The notes under the pieces were generated by a model that did no database searches, had not been told where the DNA came from, and saw only the letters and a program-made list of their open reading frames with translations. From Stigmatella erecta (GTDB lineage Bacteria; Myxococcota; Myxococcia; Myxococcales; Myxococcaceae), in contig NZ_FOIJ01000001.1 of NCBI RefSeq assembly GCF_900111745.1, forward strand, positions 1 through 64,000: DNA of 64,000 bases. The letters run 5' to 3'. Below are positions 33,528 through 43,387 of the stretch, piece by piece (position 1 is the stretch's first letter; every line of letters begins with the position of its first letter). A program made the translations under genes and the position numbers.

Positions 33528-33687
33528 GACTTCGCGTCCTCCTTCCTGCTCACGATGAGGCGGACCTCCGCCTCCTGGAGACAGGCCTTAGCACGAGTCC
33601 GTCCCCGGTCCTCCCGGACGAATCCGGCAATGCCCAGAGAGTGAACCCGGGAAGGCCTCCAGACTGTGCGCGAGCTCACGTTCCGCG

Positions 33688-33703
33688 TGTGACGAGCCTC
33701 ACA
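33688..33703. promoter_or_regulatory. Candidate Crp-type operator in the divergent promoter
   Basis: TGTGACGAGCCTCACA lies 60 bases before the TPR/cNMP-binding gene and 161 bases before the Crp-type gene. It is a perfect E. coli-type CRP palindrome placed between a Crp-family gene and a cyclic-nucleotide-binding gene. This is the best placed of the three such sites in the window. Confidence 0.6.
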
Positions 33704-33762
33704 GCACCCTCGGCGGGGGATCTCTAGGGTGGTGTCCATCCAGCCGTCACGAGGGAAAGCCC

Positions 33763-35106
33763 ATGCCGAATCAGAGCCAGATCGCGACTTCGGAGAACCG
33801 CCAGAGCCGCCGCCCGACAACGTCCCGCCCCGCCTCCGGGCAGGGGGCCGATACCGCGGACAGCTCCTCATTGCGCCGCGCCAAGGATCTGGGCGCCGAG
33901 CTGCTCGCTCAGGGCAAGCTGAAGGCGGCGCTCTCCACGTTCCAAGAGGTGGTGAATGCGGCACCGGGCGAGCCCCTCTACCGGCAGAAGGTGGCGGAAA
34001 TCCTTCAGCGGCTCGGCCGCACGGAGGAGGCCATCGCGGAGTATGAGACCGCGGTGTGGGACTGGGCGAGGGCAGGCTGGCTGCTGCGCGCCATCGCGCT
34101 GTGCAAGGTGATTCTCCAGCTCGAGCCGGGGCACCTGCGCACCCAGGCGTTGCTGGCGCAGCTCTACGGCCGGCGCGAGCACCCGCGAAGCCGGGAGGTT
34201 CGCCAGGGGCCCGGCGCGGCCGTGCCTCCCGGCCTGGTGACGCGGCACGCCAAGAAGGTGCCGGCGGCCAGCGGCCTTGGCGCGCCCATGCCGCCCATCC
34301 CGATCTTCTCCGCGCTCGGACGGGAGGTGTTCCGCGAGGTGCTCGGGGGCGTCGAGCGGCGCGTGTGCCAGCCCGGTGAGGTGATCGTCCGGGAAGGTGC
34401 TCCGGGCAACTCCATGTTCATCATCGTGGAGGGCCAGGTGAACGTGGTCCGGCAGGGAAGGGCGGAGCGGCCCATGACCTTGGCGTCGCTGGGGGACGGA
34501 GAATTCTTCGGAGAGATGGCGCTTCTGTATGAGGGGCCGCGGCTCTCCAGCGTGGTGGCCGCGACGGAGGCCGTGCTGCTGGAGTTCTCCCGCGAGCGCA
34601 TGGAGGCGATCGCCGCACGCTACCCGCAGATGAAGGAGGTGGTGGAGCGGCTCTTCCGGCAGCGGTTGCTGGCCAACGTGCTCCGGAGCAATCCGCTCTT
34701 TGCCGGGTGGCCGGAGGCGCTCCAGCAGGCCGTGTCCGAAGCATTCCTCCCGCTCGCCGTTCAGGAAGGGGAGGAGCTGCTGCGCCGGGGGCAGCCCTCG
34801 CAGGCGCTCTACCTCCTGTTGCGCGGCCGGTGTGCTGTCTTCCACCAGCACGTGGACGGTCACGAGACGCCGTATCCCGAGCTGGAGGAAGGCGCTGTCT
34901 TCGGTGAGATCTCCCTGTTTCGCAGCAGGTTGGCCACGGCCTCGGTGCGGGCCTCCACATCCTGCGTGCTGCTGAAGCTGGACCCGGCCGCCCTGGAGCG
35001 GCTCCTTCCTCATCACCCGATGCTGCACAAGGAGCTGCAGCGCCTGGGGGCCGAGCGCATGTTGCGGACCCACCTGTTGCTCGCGGGGCGGCCCCCGCGG
35101 GTGTGA
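33763..35106 (+). CDS. TPR-like protein with two cyclic-nucleotide-binding domains
   Basis: The 447-residue protein has a disordered start (1-35), a TPR-like helical region (about 40-130, AKDLGAELLAQGKLKAALST onwards), and two tandem cNMP-binding domains (about 180-310 and 310-435). The first has FFGEMALLYEGPRLSS and the second VFGEISLFRSRLATAS. Both keep Gly-Glu and an Arg, but the Ser after Arg seen in CRP is not kept, so ligand affinity may differ. No DNA-binding or kinase domain is present, so it may be a cAMP-gated adaptor. ATG 33763 has GAGGGAAAG upstream. It is divergent from the Crp-type gene and shares its operator region. Confidence 0.85.
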   Translation: MPNQSQIATSENRQSRRPTTSRPASGQGADTADSSSLRRAKDLGAELLAQGKLKAALSTFQEVVNAAPGEPLYRQKVAEILQRLGRTEEAIAEYETAVWDWARAGWLLRAIALCKVILQLEPGHLRTQALLAQLYGRREHPRSREVRQGPGAAVPPGLVTRHAKKVPAASGLGAPMPPIPIFSALGREVFREVLGGVERRVCQPGEVIVREGAPGNSMFIIVEGQVNVVRQGRAERPMTLASLGDGEFFGEMALLYEGPRLSSVVAATEAVLLEFSRERMEAIAARYPQMKEVVERLFRQRLLANVLRSNPLFAGWPEALQQAVSEAFLPLAVQEGEELLRRGQPSQALYLLLRGRCAVFHQHVDGHETPYPELEEGAVFGEISLFRSRLATASVRASTSCVLLKLDPAALERLLPHHPMLHKELQRLGAERMLRTHLLLAGRPPRV

Positions 35107-35124
35107 GGCCCTTGAAACGCGAAA

Positions 35125-35162
35125 GGGACGCGCCGGTGCCCGAAGGCAGTCCGGTGCGTCCC
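35125..35162. repeat. Stem-loop repeat, copy 2 (probable terminator)
   Basis: This is the same hairpin as at 28910-28947, with GGGACGC/GCGTCCC outer arms and CCGG inner pairs, differing only in the loop. It lies between convergent genes (stops at 35106 and 35220), which fits a bidirectional terminator. Confidence 0.65.
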
Positions 35163-35219
35163 TTCCGGTGAATCAGGGGAGAGAGGGGGGGAGAGCCCGC
35201 CCCTCTTCCTCAGGTGGGT

Positions 35220-37226
<2,007 letters not shown>

Positions 37227-37574
37227 GTGGGTGACACTCCTTTTGGCGAAGCAAAGCGCCCACTACGGGACGTCCATCTGCCGCGTGCCTTGCAACACGC
37301 AGGTGGTATTAGAGTGGACTGCTCTGTTGTACTGATAAGAATCGAGACTTCAATGAGAAAGTTGCGGACCCCGGCGCAAAAATAAACGCCGTCCGGGAGA
37401 GGCTCTTTGGAAATCTCAATAAAATCAGAATCTTGTGCGAGAAAATCGCACGGATTCGACGTTGCCCCTTGTGGTCTTAAAATGGTGTTCTACTGGTCAT
37501 ACTCTGTCCTCGCGCGGCCCCCCGTGGAGCAAGAATAGAGGTTAATACTGGTTTTTTGTGATATGGGCGGAATC
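37227..37574. promoter_or_regulatory. AT-rich divergent promoter region
   Basis: This 348-base interval separates the chitinase and EEP gene starts and is markedly AT-richer than the rest of the window, especially 37320-37450 and 37535-37562. Promoters for both secreted-enzyme genes must lie here. I cannot point to specific -35/-10 boxes with confidence, and no Crp-type palindrome is present. Confidence 0.4.
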
Positions 37575-39542
37575 ATGAAAAAACCGCCCTTCGGTGATAC
37601 GCGTCTCCTCGCGTTGCCCTCGCTGCTGACGGCCCTGTGCTGGGGGTGTGGTCCTCAGGCGGGTGAGCCGGTCGAGGGCGATGCCACGCGTGCGGACGCG
37701 GCGCCCCTGGAGGTGCGCGCTGAGGGGGGAACGGGGCACCGGGCGTTCCGGGTGATGACCTACAATGTGCGAGGTCCGCTGGACACGGGCGTGCGTGCCT
37801 GGCCCAACCGCAAGGCGGCCGTCATCGAGCGCATCCTCGCGAACAACGCGGACATCGTCGGTGTGCAGGAGGCGCAGCACCCCTCGGGGGGGCCCGATGT
37901 GCCAGCGGACCTCATCGCGGGCCTGACTGGTACCGGCAAGCCCTATGGTGTCTACAACCCAGGCGGCGGTAGCCCGAAGCTCATCTTCTTCAAGACGAGC
38001 CGGTTCGAAATCGCCTCCGAAGTGGGCCATGGCAACGAGGCCCTGGTGAATCCCTACGCCACCACCGCCGGGTGCTACAGCCATGCGCAGGGCAAGAAGA
38101 TCTCGTGGGTGGGGCTCCGGGATTTGACCTCGGGCCAGGTCTACTTCGTTGCGAATACCCATTTCGCCTACGCGGCGGAGTGCTTCCTGGGCAGGCTGAA
38201 GGAGGCCGCGCAGATGGGGGCCTTCCTCGCCACGAAGCCCGCGGGGCTGCCCGTCGTGGCGATGGGCGACTTCAACTCCGACGCCCAGTCGGTGTCCACG
38301 CGGGACGAGAGCACCATCGCGGACCTGGAGGCCGCAGGACACCTGTTCCGCACGGCGCGCCATGACGGCACCACCGGCGTGGACGAAGCCACCTTCAACA
38401 GCGCCTGGGACGGGACACCTTCCTCGAACTACGCGCGGCTGGACTACATCTTCCACAGCGGCGGGGCGATCACCTCATCCGCGCCGTCGATCGATCGAAC
38501 GGAGAGCGGCGGCAACACGCCCTCGGATCACTTCGCGGTGCTCGCCACGATCCGGCCGTCCCTTTTCGCCGCGGGTTCCACCCTGTCGCCCGTGCCCTCG
38601 GGCGCGTCCGCGGCCACGCGGCTGTTCTTCGCGGACGTCACCGGGGATGGGTGCGCGGATCGCATCTCCTGGAATCCGGAAGCAGGGGAGGGCGAGACGT
38701 GGGTGGCGAAGTCGAAGTGCGACGGAAGCTTTGCCCCGGCGGTGAAGAACGCAGGCGCGGTGAGCGTGGTGGCCACCACGCGCTTCTTCTTCGCGGATGT
38801 CACCGGCGACGGCTGCGCGGACAAAGTCCTCTGGCGGCCGACGCTGGGGGACGGCGAGGTGCGCATCTACCCGTCCCGGTGTGACGGGACCTTTGGAGAC
38901 CGGGTCTCCTTCTTCCCGGCGGCCAGCCAGAGCGAGTCCACGCGCCTCTTCTTCGCCGACGTGACGGGAGATGGGTGCGCGGACCTGCTGCGCTGGAACC
39001 CCAACGAGCGGGGGGGCGCGTTCGAGACCTTCATCGCCAAGCGGGGCACCACCCCGTCCTTCGGGGCGGCGGTGCTGAGCAAGGAGGGCGCGAACACCAG
39101 CGAGTTCACGCGCGTGTACTTCGCGGACGTGGACGGAGACGGGAAGGCGGACCGCCTCCTGTGGAATCCCGGCCAGGACGGCGGCCGCACGCGCGTCTAC
39201 CGCTCCGCGGGGACGGGCGCCTTCGCTTTCGCCTTCGCGCACGAGGCGGGCACCAGCGGCGTGGACACCTCGCGCTTCTACTTCGCGGACGTGGATGGCG
39301 ACGGGAAGGCGGACAAGCTCTTCTGGCGGCCCACCTTCCGCGAGGGCCGGATGCAAATCTACCCGGGCACGGGCACGGGCTTCGCGGGCAGCCCGGTGAT
39401 GGACAACACGGGCTTCAGCGGCTCGGAGAACACGGACTTCTTCTTCGCCAACATCGATGGCCAGGGCGGCGCCGACAAGGTGTACTGGAACCCCAGCGCT
39501 TACAATGGGGACAGCAAGGTGTTCCGCGCCCTCGCGCAGTGA
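37575..39542 (+). CDS. Secreted endonuclease/exonuclease/phosphatase with six FG-GAP repeats
   Basis: The 655-residue product has a lipoprotein-like export signal ending WGCG. An EEP-superfamily catalytic domain follows (about residues 55-320) with RVMTYNVRG, the metal-binding Glu in VGVQEAQ, VVAMGDFNSD (Asp/Asn pair) and a final SDHFAV His. C-terminal to it are six FG-GAP/VCBS-type repeats: three of form FADVTGDGCAD and two of form FADVDGDGKAD, then a divergent FANIDGQGGAD. The Asp-rich loops are probable calcium sites. EEP members include DNases, phosphoinositide phosphatases and sphingomyelinases; I cannot choose among them. ATG 37575 has GGCGGA just upstream and is preferred to ATG 37563. 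Its repeats suggest surface or matrix binding. Confidence 0.85.
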   Translation: MKKPPFGDTRLLALPSLLTALCWGCGPQAGEPVEGDATRADAAPLEVRAEGGTGHRAFRVMTYNVRGPLDTGVRAWPNRKAAVIERILANNADIVGVQEAQHPSGGPDVPADLIAGLTGTGKPYGVYNPGGGSPKLIFFKTSRFEIASEVGHGNEALVNPYATTAGCYSHAQGKKISWVGLRDLTSGQVYFVANTHFAYAAECFLGRLKEAAQMGAFLATKPAGLPVVAMGDFNSDAQSVSTRDESTIADLEAAGHLFRTARHDGTTGVDEATFNSAWDGTPSSNYARLDYIFHSGGAITSSAPSIDRTESGGNTPSDHFAVLATIRPSLFAAGSTLSPVPSGASAATRLFFADVTGDGCADRISWNPEAGEGETWVAKSKCDGSFAPAVKNAGAVSVVATTRFFFADVTGDGCADKVLWRPTLGDGEVRIYPSRCDGTFGDRVSFFPAASQSESTRLFFADVTGDGCADLLRWNPNERGGAFETFIAKRGTTPSFGAAVLSKEGANTSEFTRVYFADVDGDGKADRLLWNPGQDGGRTRVYRSAGTGAFAFAFAHEAGTSGVDTSRFYFADVDGDGKADKLFWRPTFREGRMQIYPGTGTGFAGSPVMDNTGFSGSENTDFFFANIDGQGGADKVYWNPSAYNGDSKVFRALAQ

Positions 39543-39623
39543 CGTGAGCCCGCGTCTCAGGGGACTGGAGCAGTGCGGGTGTGTTATCCCTCTCCAGTCA
39601 CGCCGGATGGAGGCACGCCGTCC

Positions 39624-41624
39624 ATGGATGCAAACACGCTCAAGTCGGTCAAGCTGGTCATCTGGGACCTGGATGACACCTTCTGGGGTGGAACGCTGAG
39701 CGAGGGCGGCGTCCAGTACCGGCAGGAGATGCACGATGCTGTGCTCACGTTGGCGGAGCACGGCATCATCAGCTCGATCGCGAGCAACAATGATCATGAG
39801 ACCATCCGGCAGGCCCTGACCGGACATGGGCTGTGGGAGCACTTCGTGTTTCCCGCGATCCACTGGGGGACCAAGCCGGAGATGGTCCGCGCCATCCTCG
39901 AGAACGTCCAGCTGCGTCCACAGAACACGGTCTTCCTGGACGACAAGCTGCGGATCCGGGAGGCGGTCAGCAAGGACATCCCCGCGTTGCTGGCCGTGGA
40001 CACGGCCGAGGCGTTCCTCACGGCGTTTCAGGCCTGGTCGGTGGGCCGTGAACCCTCGGATCCCGAGCTTGAGCGGCTCAAGCACTACAAGGTCCTGGAG
40101 TCGAAGGGACAAGCCCGCTCGGCGTTTACCGCCAGTGGCAGCGGCACAGCGCGGGATTTCCTCGTGGCCTCGGAGGTCGTCTGCACGGTCAGTGCTGTTG
40201 ACGGGCATCTCTTCGACCGGGTGTTGGAGCTGATTGCCCGCACCAACCAGCTCAACTACACCCTGAAGCGCAGCACCGCGGAGGAGCTCCGCCAGATGCT
40301 GACGCAGCCTGCGTTCGAGTGCGGCGTGGTCCATGTCCGCGACCGCTTCGGCGACTATGGCGTGTGCGGCTTCTATGCGCTGGAGCGAACGCAGGCGCCA
40401 CGGTTGCGCCATTTCCTGTTCTCCTGCCGGGTCCTCCAGATGGGCGTCGAGGAGACGCTCTACCGCTGGTTGGGGAGCCCGGAAGTCGACGCCGCGCCCG
40501 AACGGGTGGGAGAGCTCGCCCAGCTGATGGCCCGTGTGCCGCAGACCGATTGGGTGAAGCTGGCCGACGCCCGTGGAGGCACCTCCGTGGAGCCCTCTCC
40601 TGTCTCATCCGCCCAGCCACGGCAGCCGGCGGCTTCCGAGGTCAACATGCTGCTCGTCGGGCCCTGCGAGCTCGAAATCATCGGTGGAGGCCTGCAATCG
40701 TTCGGGCGCGGTGTGGCCGAGCCCTCGATGCTGGTCAACTTCCGGGCCGATGATGGACGCATCATCCGGCACTTCGGCCATGCGTCGTGGTTCGAGCTCG
40801 CGGCGCAGCCCGAGGTCGCGGACCGGTGGGCGGAGGACCTCCGCATGCTCCCGTGGTTCCATCCCTCCCTCGTGGACGGCCGCCTGAAGGACGGCGGTGG
40901 GAACCAGGTCATGGTGCTGTCCTCGGTCCGCACGGCCCAGTCCGCGCTCTACCGCCATGTGAGTGGAGAGTTCTCCGTCCCGTTCGATTACTTCGGCTCG
41001 TGGCTGGGCGGGCTCGATCTGACGAAGCCAGACGATTGGCAGCGGGCGGAGTTCTACTCGATGATGATGCATGCGGCGTCCTTGCCGGAGCCCCTGCTCG
41101 AACGCTTCGCGGCGCGATACACCTTCGAGGGGCCGATCCGTGCCAGCCAATACGAGCAGGCGCTCCTGCGGCTCTGCCAGCGCCTCCCGGAGGGCTGCCG
41201 GCTTGCCGTCATCACCGTGCCTGACATGGCCCAGGCCAGGTCCCCCCTCGCATCCGCTCCCGAGGCGGCGGTGTTCGCCCAGTGGCAACGTCAACACCAG
41301 GCGGTGAACGAGGCCATTGCCAATGCCTCGCGCGCCGCACCCGCGAAGCTCGCTGTCCTCGACGTCAACAAGTACGTCAGTGAGGCCTCCGGTCTCACGG
41401 GGCCCTCGTCTCCCCCCGAGGGGGACGCGGGGCCAGAGCCCTTCTTCGAGTGGGTCTTCCGGCGCTACTACCACTACGAGCGCCACGTTTACGTCAACCT
41501 GGCCATGGATTTGCTGCGTCAGCTTCAAGCCTGGCAATTGCTGTCGATTGACGAGGCGCAGCTTCAGCACCTGAGCGGGATGGCGTTCCAGGCGAGCGCT
41601 CCGCCTGTCCCTTCTTTGCCCTAA
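39624..41624 (+). CDS. FkbH-like HAD protein with an extra C-terminal SGNH-like domain
   Basis: The 666-residue protein starts with an FkbH-type HAD domain: VIWDLDDTFWGGTL carries the DxDxT nucleophile, SIASNND the second motif, GTKPEM the Lys and FLDDKLRIREA the acidic motif. A GNAT-like region (about 185-320, with RTNQLNYTLKR) completes the usual FkbH unit of about 360 residues. Such proteins dephosphorylate 1,3-bisphosphoglycerate and load a glyceryl unit onto a carrier protein for polyketide or peptide synthesis. About 300 further residues begin VNMLLVGPCELEII and end in a YYHYERHVYVN block, suggesting an SGNH-hydrolase-like domain. ATG 39624 has GGAGG ten bases upstream. It is next to the NRPS locus and co-directional with the beta-hydroxylase gene. 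Confidence 0.85.
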   Translation: MDANTLKSVKLVIWDLDDTFWGGTLSEGGVQYRQEMHDAVLTLAEHGIISSIASNNDHETIRQALTGHGLWEHFVFPAIHWGTKPEMVRAILENVQLRPQNTVFLDDKLRIREAVSKDIPALLAVDTAEAFLTAFQAWSVGREPSDPELERLKHYKVLESKGQARSAFTASGSGTARDFLVASEVVCTVSAVDGHLFDRVLELIARTNQLNYTLKRSTAEELRQMLTQPAFECGVVHVRDRFGDYGVCGFYALERTQAPRLRHFLFSCRVLQMGVEETLYRWLGSPEVDAAPERVGELAQLMARVPQTDWVKLADARGGTSVEPSPVSSAQPRQPAASEVNMLLVGPCELEIIGGGLQSFGRGVAEPSMLVNFRADDGRIIRHFGHASWFELAAQPEVADRWAEDLRMLPWFHPSLVDGRLKDGGGNQVMVLSSVRTAQSALYRHVSGEFSVPFDYFGSWLGGLDLTKPDDWQRAEFYSMMMHAASLPEPLLERFAARYTFEGPIRASQYEQALLRLCQRLPEGCRLAVITVPDMAQARSPLASAPEAAVFAQWQRQHQAVNEAIANASRAAPAKLAVLDVNKYVSEASGLTGPSSPPEGDAGPEPFFEWVFRRYYHYERHVYVNLAMDLLRQLQAWQLLSIDEAQLQHLSGMAFQASAPPVPSLP

Positions 41625-41690
41625 GAGGTTGCCGAAGCACGGCACATCAGGTCATATCCAGTGCTCATCTTCCGACCGGAACAGAGCCTG

Positions 41691-42419
41691 ATGAAAGACC
41701 CCCGAAGCGCGAGCCTCATGGCCTTGAAGCAGTGGGCCCACCACAGCGGCGTCGAGTTCGCGCAGCTCCAGCGAGTCGAAGAGGGACTGGCCTCCACGGA
41801 GCCGCGGGGTGCGCCTCACCAGCGGGCCGCGGTGCTGTGCCCGGGGCTGGAAGCCAAGCCGTGGCACGATGCCACGCGGTTCGAGTGGCTCGGCGCGGTG
41901 GAGCAGGCCTCCGCGGCGATCAAATTCGAGATGCTGGCCCAGTACGAGCGCATCGGGACCCATCCGGAAGCCGCCGCGCTCGCGGACCGGGGGCAGTGGA
42001 ACAGCTTCTATTTCTATTACATGGGCAAGCGTTCCGACGAGAACCACGCTCTGTGCCCGCATACGGCCCGCGTGCTGGCCCAGGTACCCGGAATCGAGTC
42101 GGCCGGGATGGCGTACTTCTCGGTGATGGCCCCGGGAACCCACGTGAAGGCTCACTGCGGTTTCACCAATACCCGCATCCGCATCCATCTCGGTCTGGTC
42201 GTGCCCCCGGACTGCACGATGCGCGTCGGGGCAGAGACGAGAAGCTGGCAGGAGGGGAAGTGCTCGATCTTCGATGACTCATTCGAGCACGAGGTGAACA
42301 ACAACTCTGACCGGTACAGGGCCGTTCTGCTCTTTGACACCTGGCACCCCGACCTCACCCCGGTCGAGCGCCAGGCGCTGACGTTCCTGATGAACGGATG
42401 GAAGGACTACCTGGCCTGA
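41691..42419 (+). CDS. Aspartyl/asparaginyl beta-hydroxylase family protein
   Basis: The 242-residue product is a non-haem iron, 2-oxoglutarate-dependent hydroxylase of the Asp/Asn beta-hydroxylase type. The visible blocks are CPGLEAKPWHD, PGTHVKAHCGFTNTRIRIHLGL (first iron His and the Arg cluster for 2-oxoglutarate), then GKCSIFDDSFEHEVNN (second His) and FDTWHP. The family hydroxylates the beta carbon of Asp or Asn; in some myxobacterial NRPS systems a relative acts on Asn. An NRPS module in this window is predicted to load Asn, which fits. ATG 41691 is chosen; an in-frame GTG at 41661 is possible, and neither has a strong ribosome site. It lies 66 bases after the FkbH gene, probably co-transcribed. 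Confidence 0.85.
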   Translation: MKDPRSASLMALKQWAHHSGVEFAQLQRVEEGLASTEPRGAPHQRAAVLCPGLEAKPWHDATRFEWLGAVEQASAAIKFEMLAQYERIGTHPEAAALADRGQWNSFYFYYMGKRSDENHALCPHTARVLAQVPGIESAGMAYFSVMAPGTHVKAHCGFTNTRIRIHLGLVVPPDCTMRVGAETRSWQEGKCSIFDDSFEHEVNNNSDRYRAVLLFDTWHPDLTPVERQALTFLMNGWKDYLA

Positions 42420-42434
42420 CGGCCGGTCCGAGGC

Positions 42435-42464
42435 CCACCTCGCGGCCCGAGGGCTGCGAGGTGG
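42435..42464. terminator. Bidirectional hairpin between convergent genes
   Basis: CCACCTCGC pairs perfectly with GCGAGGTGG, and GCCC/GGGC closes the inner stem around a two-base loop. The hairpin lies between the beta-hydroxylase stop (42419) and the racemase stop (42476). T tracts are poor, so it may work as a transcriptional barrier more than a textbook intrinsic terminator. Confidence 0.65.
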
Positions 42465-42475
42465 TTGGCGCCGCC

Positions 42476-43231
42476 TCAGCGTGAGACGAGCGACGGCATG
42501 CGGTTCGCCACCAGGAAGAGCGGATCGATGCTCTGGAGCCGTGCCTGAGGCGGCTGAAGCTGCAGGTGCTTGGTGACGAGGTGAAACTCGGTGCACCCGG
42601 CGATGAAGCCGTCCACGCCGTAGCCGCGAACCAGCCGCTCGCACAGTTCGGCGGCTTGGGCCACCTCACCGTGCTTCTTGAGGCGGTAGATGACGCCGTG
42701 GAGTTCGTCCTGGTCCGCCTCGCTGGGCCACACCAGGAAGGGCGCGGCTTGCTGCCAGCGCTCACTGCGCTCGAAGATGCCCGCGTTGCGCGTGCCCCGG
42801 CTGGTGAGCAGCAGCCAGCGTTTCCCGGAGGCGAGCACCTCGTCGAGCGCCATGTCTACGAGCGAGACCGTCAGGTCGCGCAGCGGCGGGGAGACGCACT
42901 TGAGGAAGTGGTGCATGGTGATGCAGGCGATCACCACCCGGCGCGCGCCGAGGTTCTGCATGCGGCGCAAGGTGAACTCCAGCCAGCGCGTGACCGGCTC
43001 CTCCTCGCCCCGGACGATCGCGTCGGTGCGATCGGGCACGTTCGGGTCCGACAGGAGCAAGCAGGCCGGGGCCTCCTGCTCCACCTCGAACCGGTTTTCC
43101 TCGTAAAGCGTCTTCAGGAACTCCGCCGAGGCCAAGGGCCCCATGCCTCCCACGATGCCCAACAGGGCCTGGGGGGCTACGGCTGCGTTCCACGTGTCCT
43201 TCAGGACGTGCTGTCCGCCGGCGTTATCCAA
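42476..43231 (-). CDS. Asp/Glu racemase family protein
   Basis: The 251-residue protein has the fold signature of aspartate/glutamate racemases: LLGIVGGMGPLAS at the start, a first Cys in VVIACITMHHF and a second Cys in GFIAGCTEFHL. Both catalytic Cys are present. The residue after the first Cys is Ile where Asn is usual (CNT to CIT), which may shift substrate range. Expected product is D-Asp (or D-Glu). The only start I can find in frame after an upstream stop is TTG 43231, without a clear ribosome site. It is downstream of the PKS-NRPS gene by 156 AT-rich bases on the same strand, suggesting supply of a D-amino acid to the pathway. Confidence 0.85.
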   Translation of the reverse strand: MDNAGGQHVLKDTWNAAVAPQALLGIVGGMGPLASAEFLKTLYEENRFEVEQEAPACLLLSDPNVPDRTDAIVRGEEEPVTRWLEFTLRRMQNLGARRVVIACITMHHFLKCVSPPLRDLTVSLVDMALDEVLASGKRWLLLTSRGTRNAGIFERSERWQQAAPFLVWPSEADQDELHGVIYRLKKHGEVAQAAELCERLVRGYGVDGFIAGCTEFHLVTKHLQLQPPQARLQSIDPLFLVANRMPSLVSR

Positions 43232-43387
43232 GCTGTGTCTCGATGGGTGTGCGGGGCTGGAAGGTCACGCCAGCTGGTTTAAAACAGCAAAACATGACAA
43301 TCGTGCCATAAAAATACACTCAAGACAAGCGGGTTTTATCTGGGATCTAACGCGGCAGCCTCGTTTTCACGGTGCTGCCGCGGTCTC

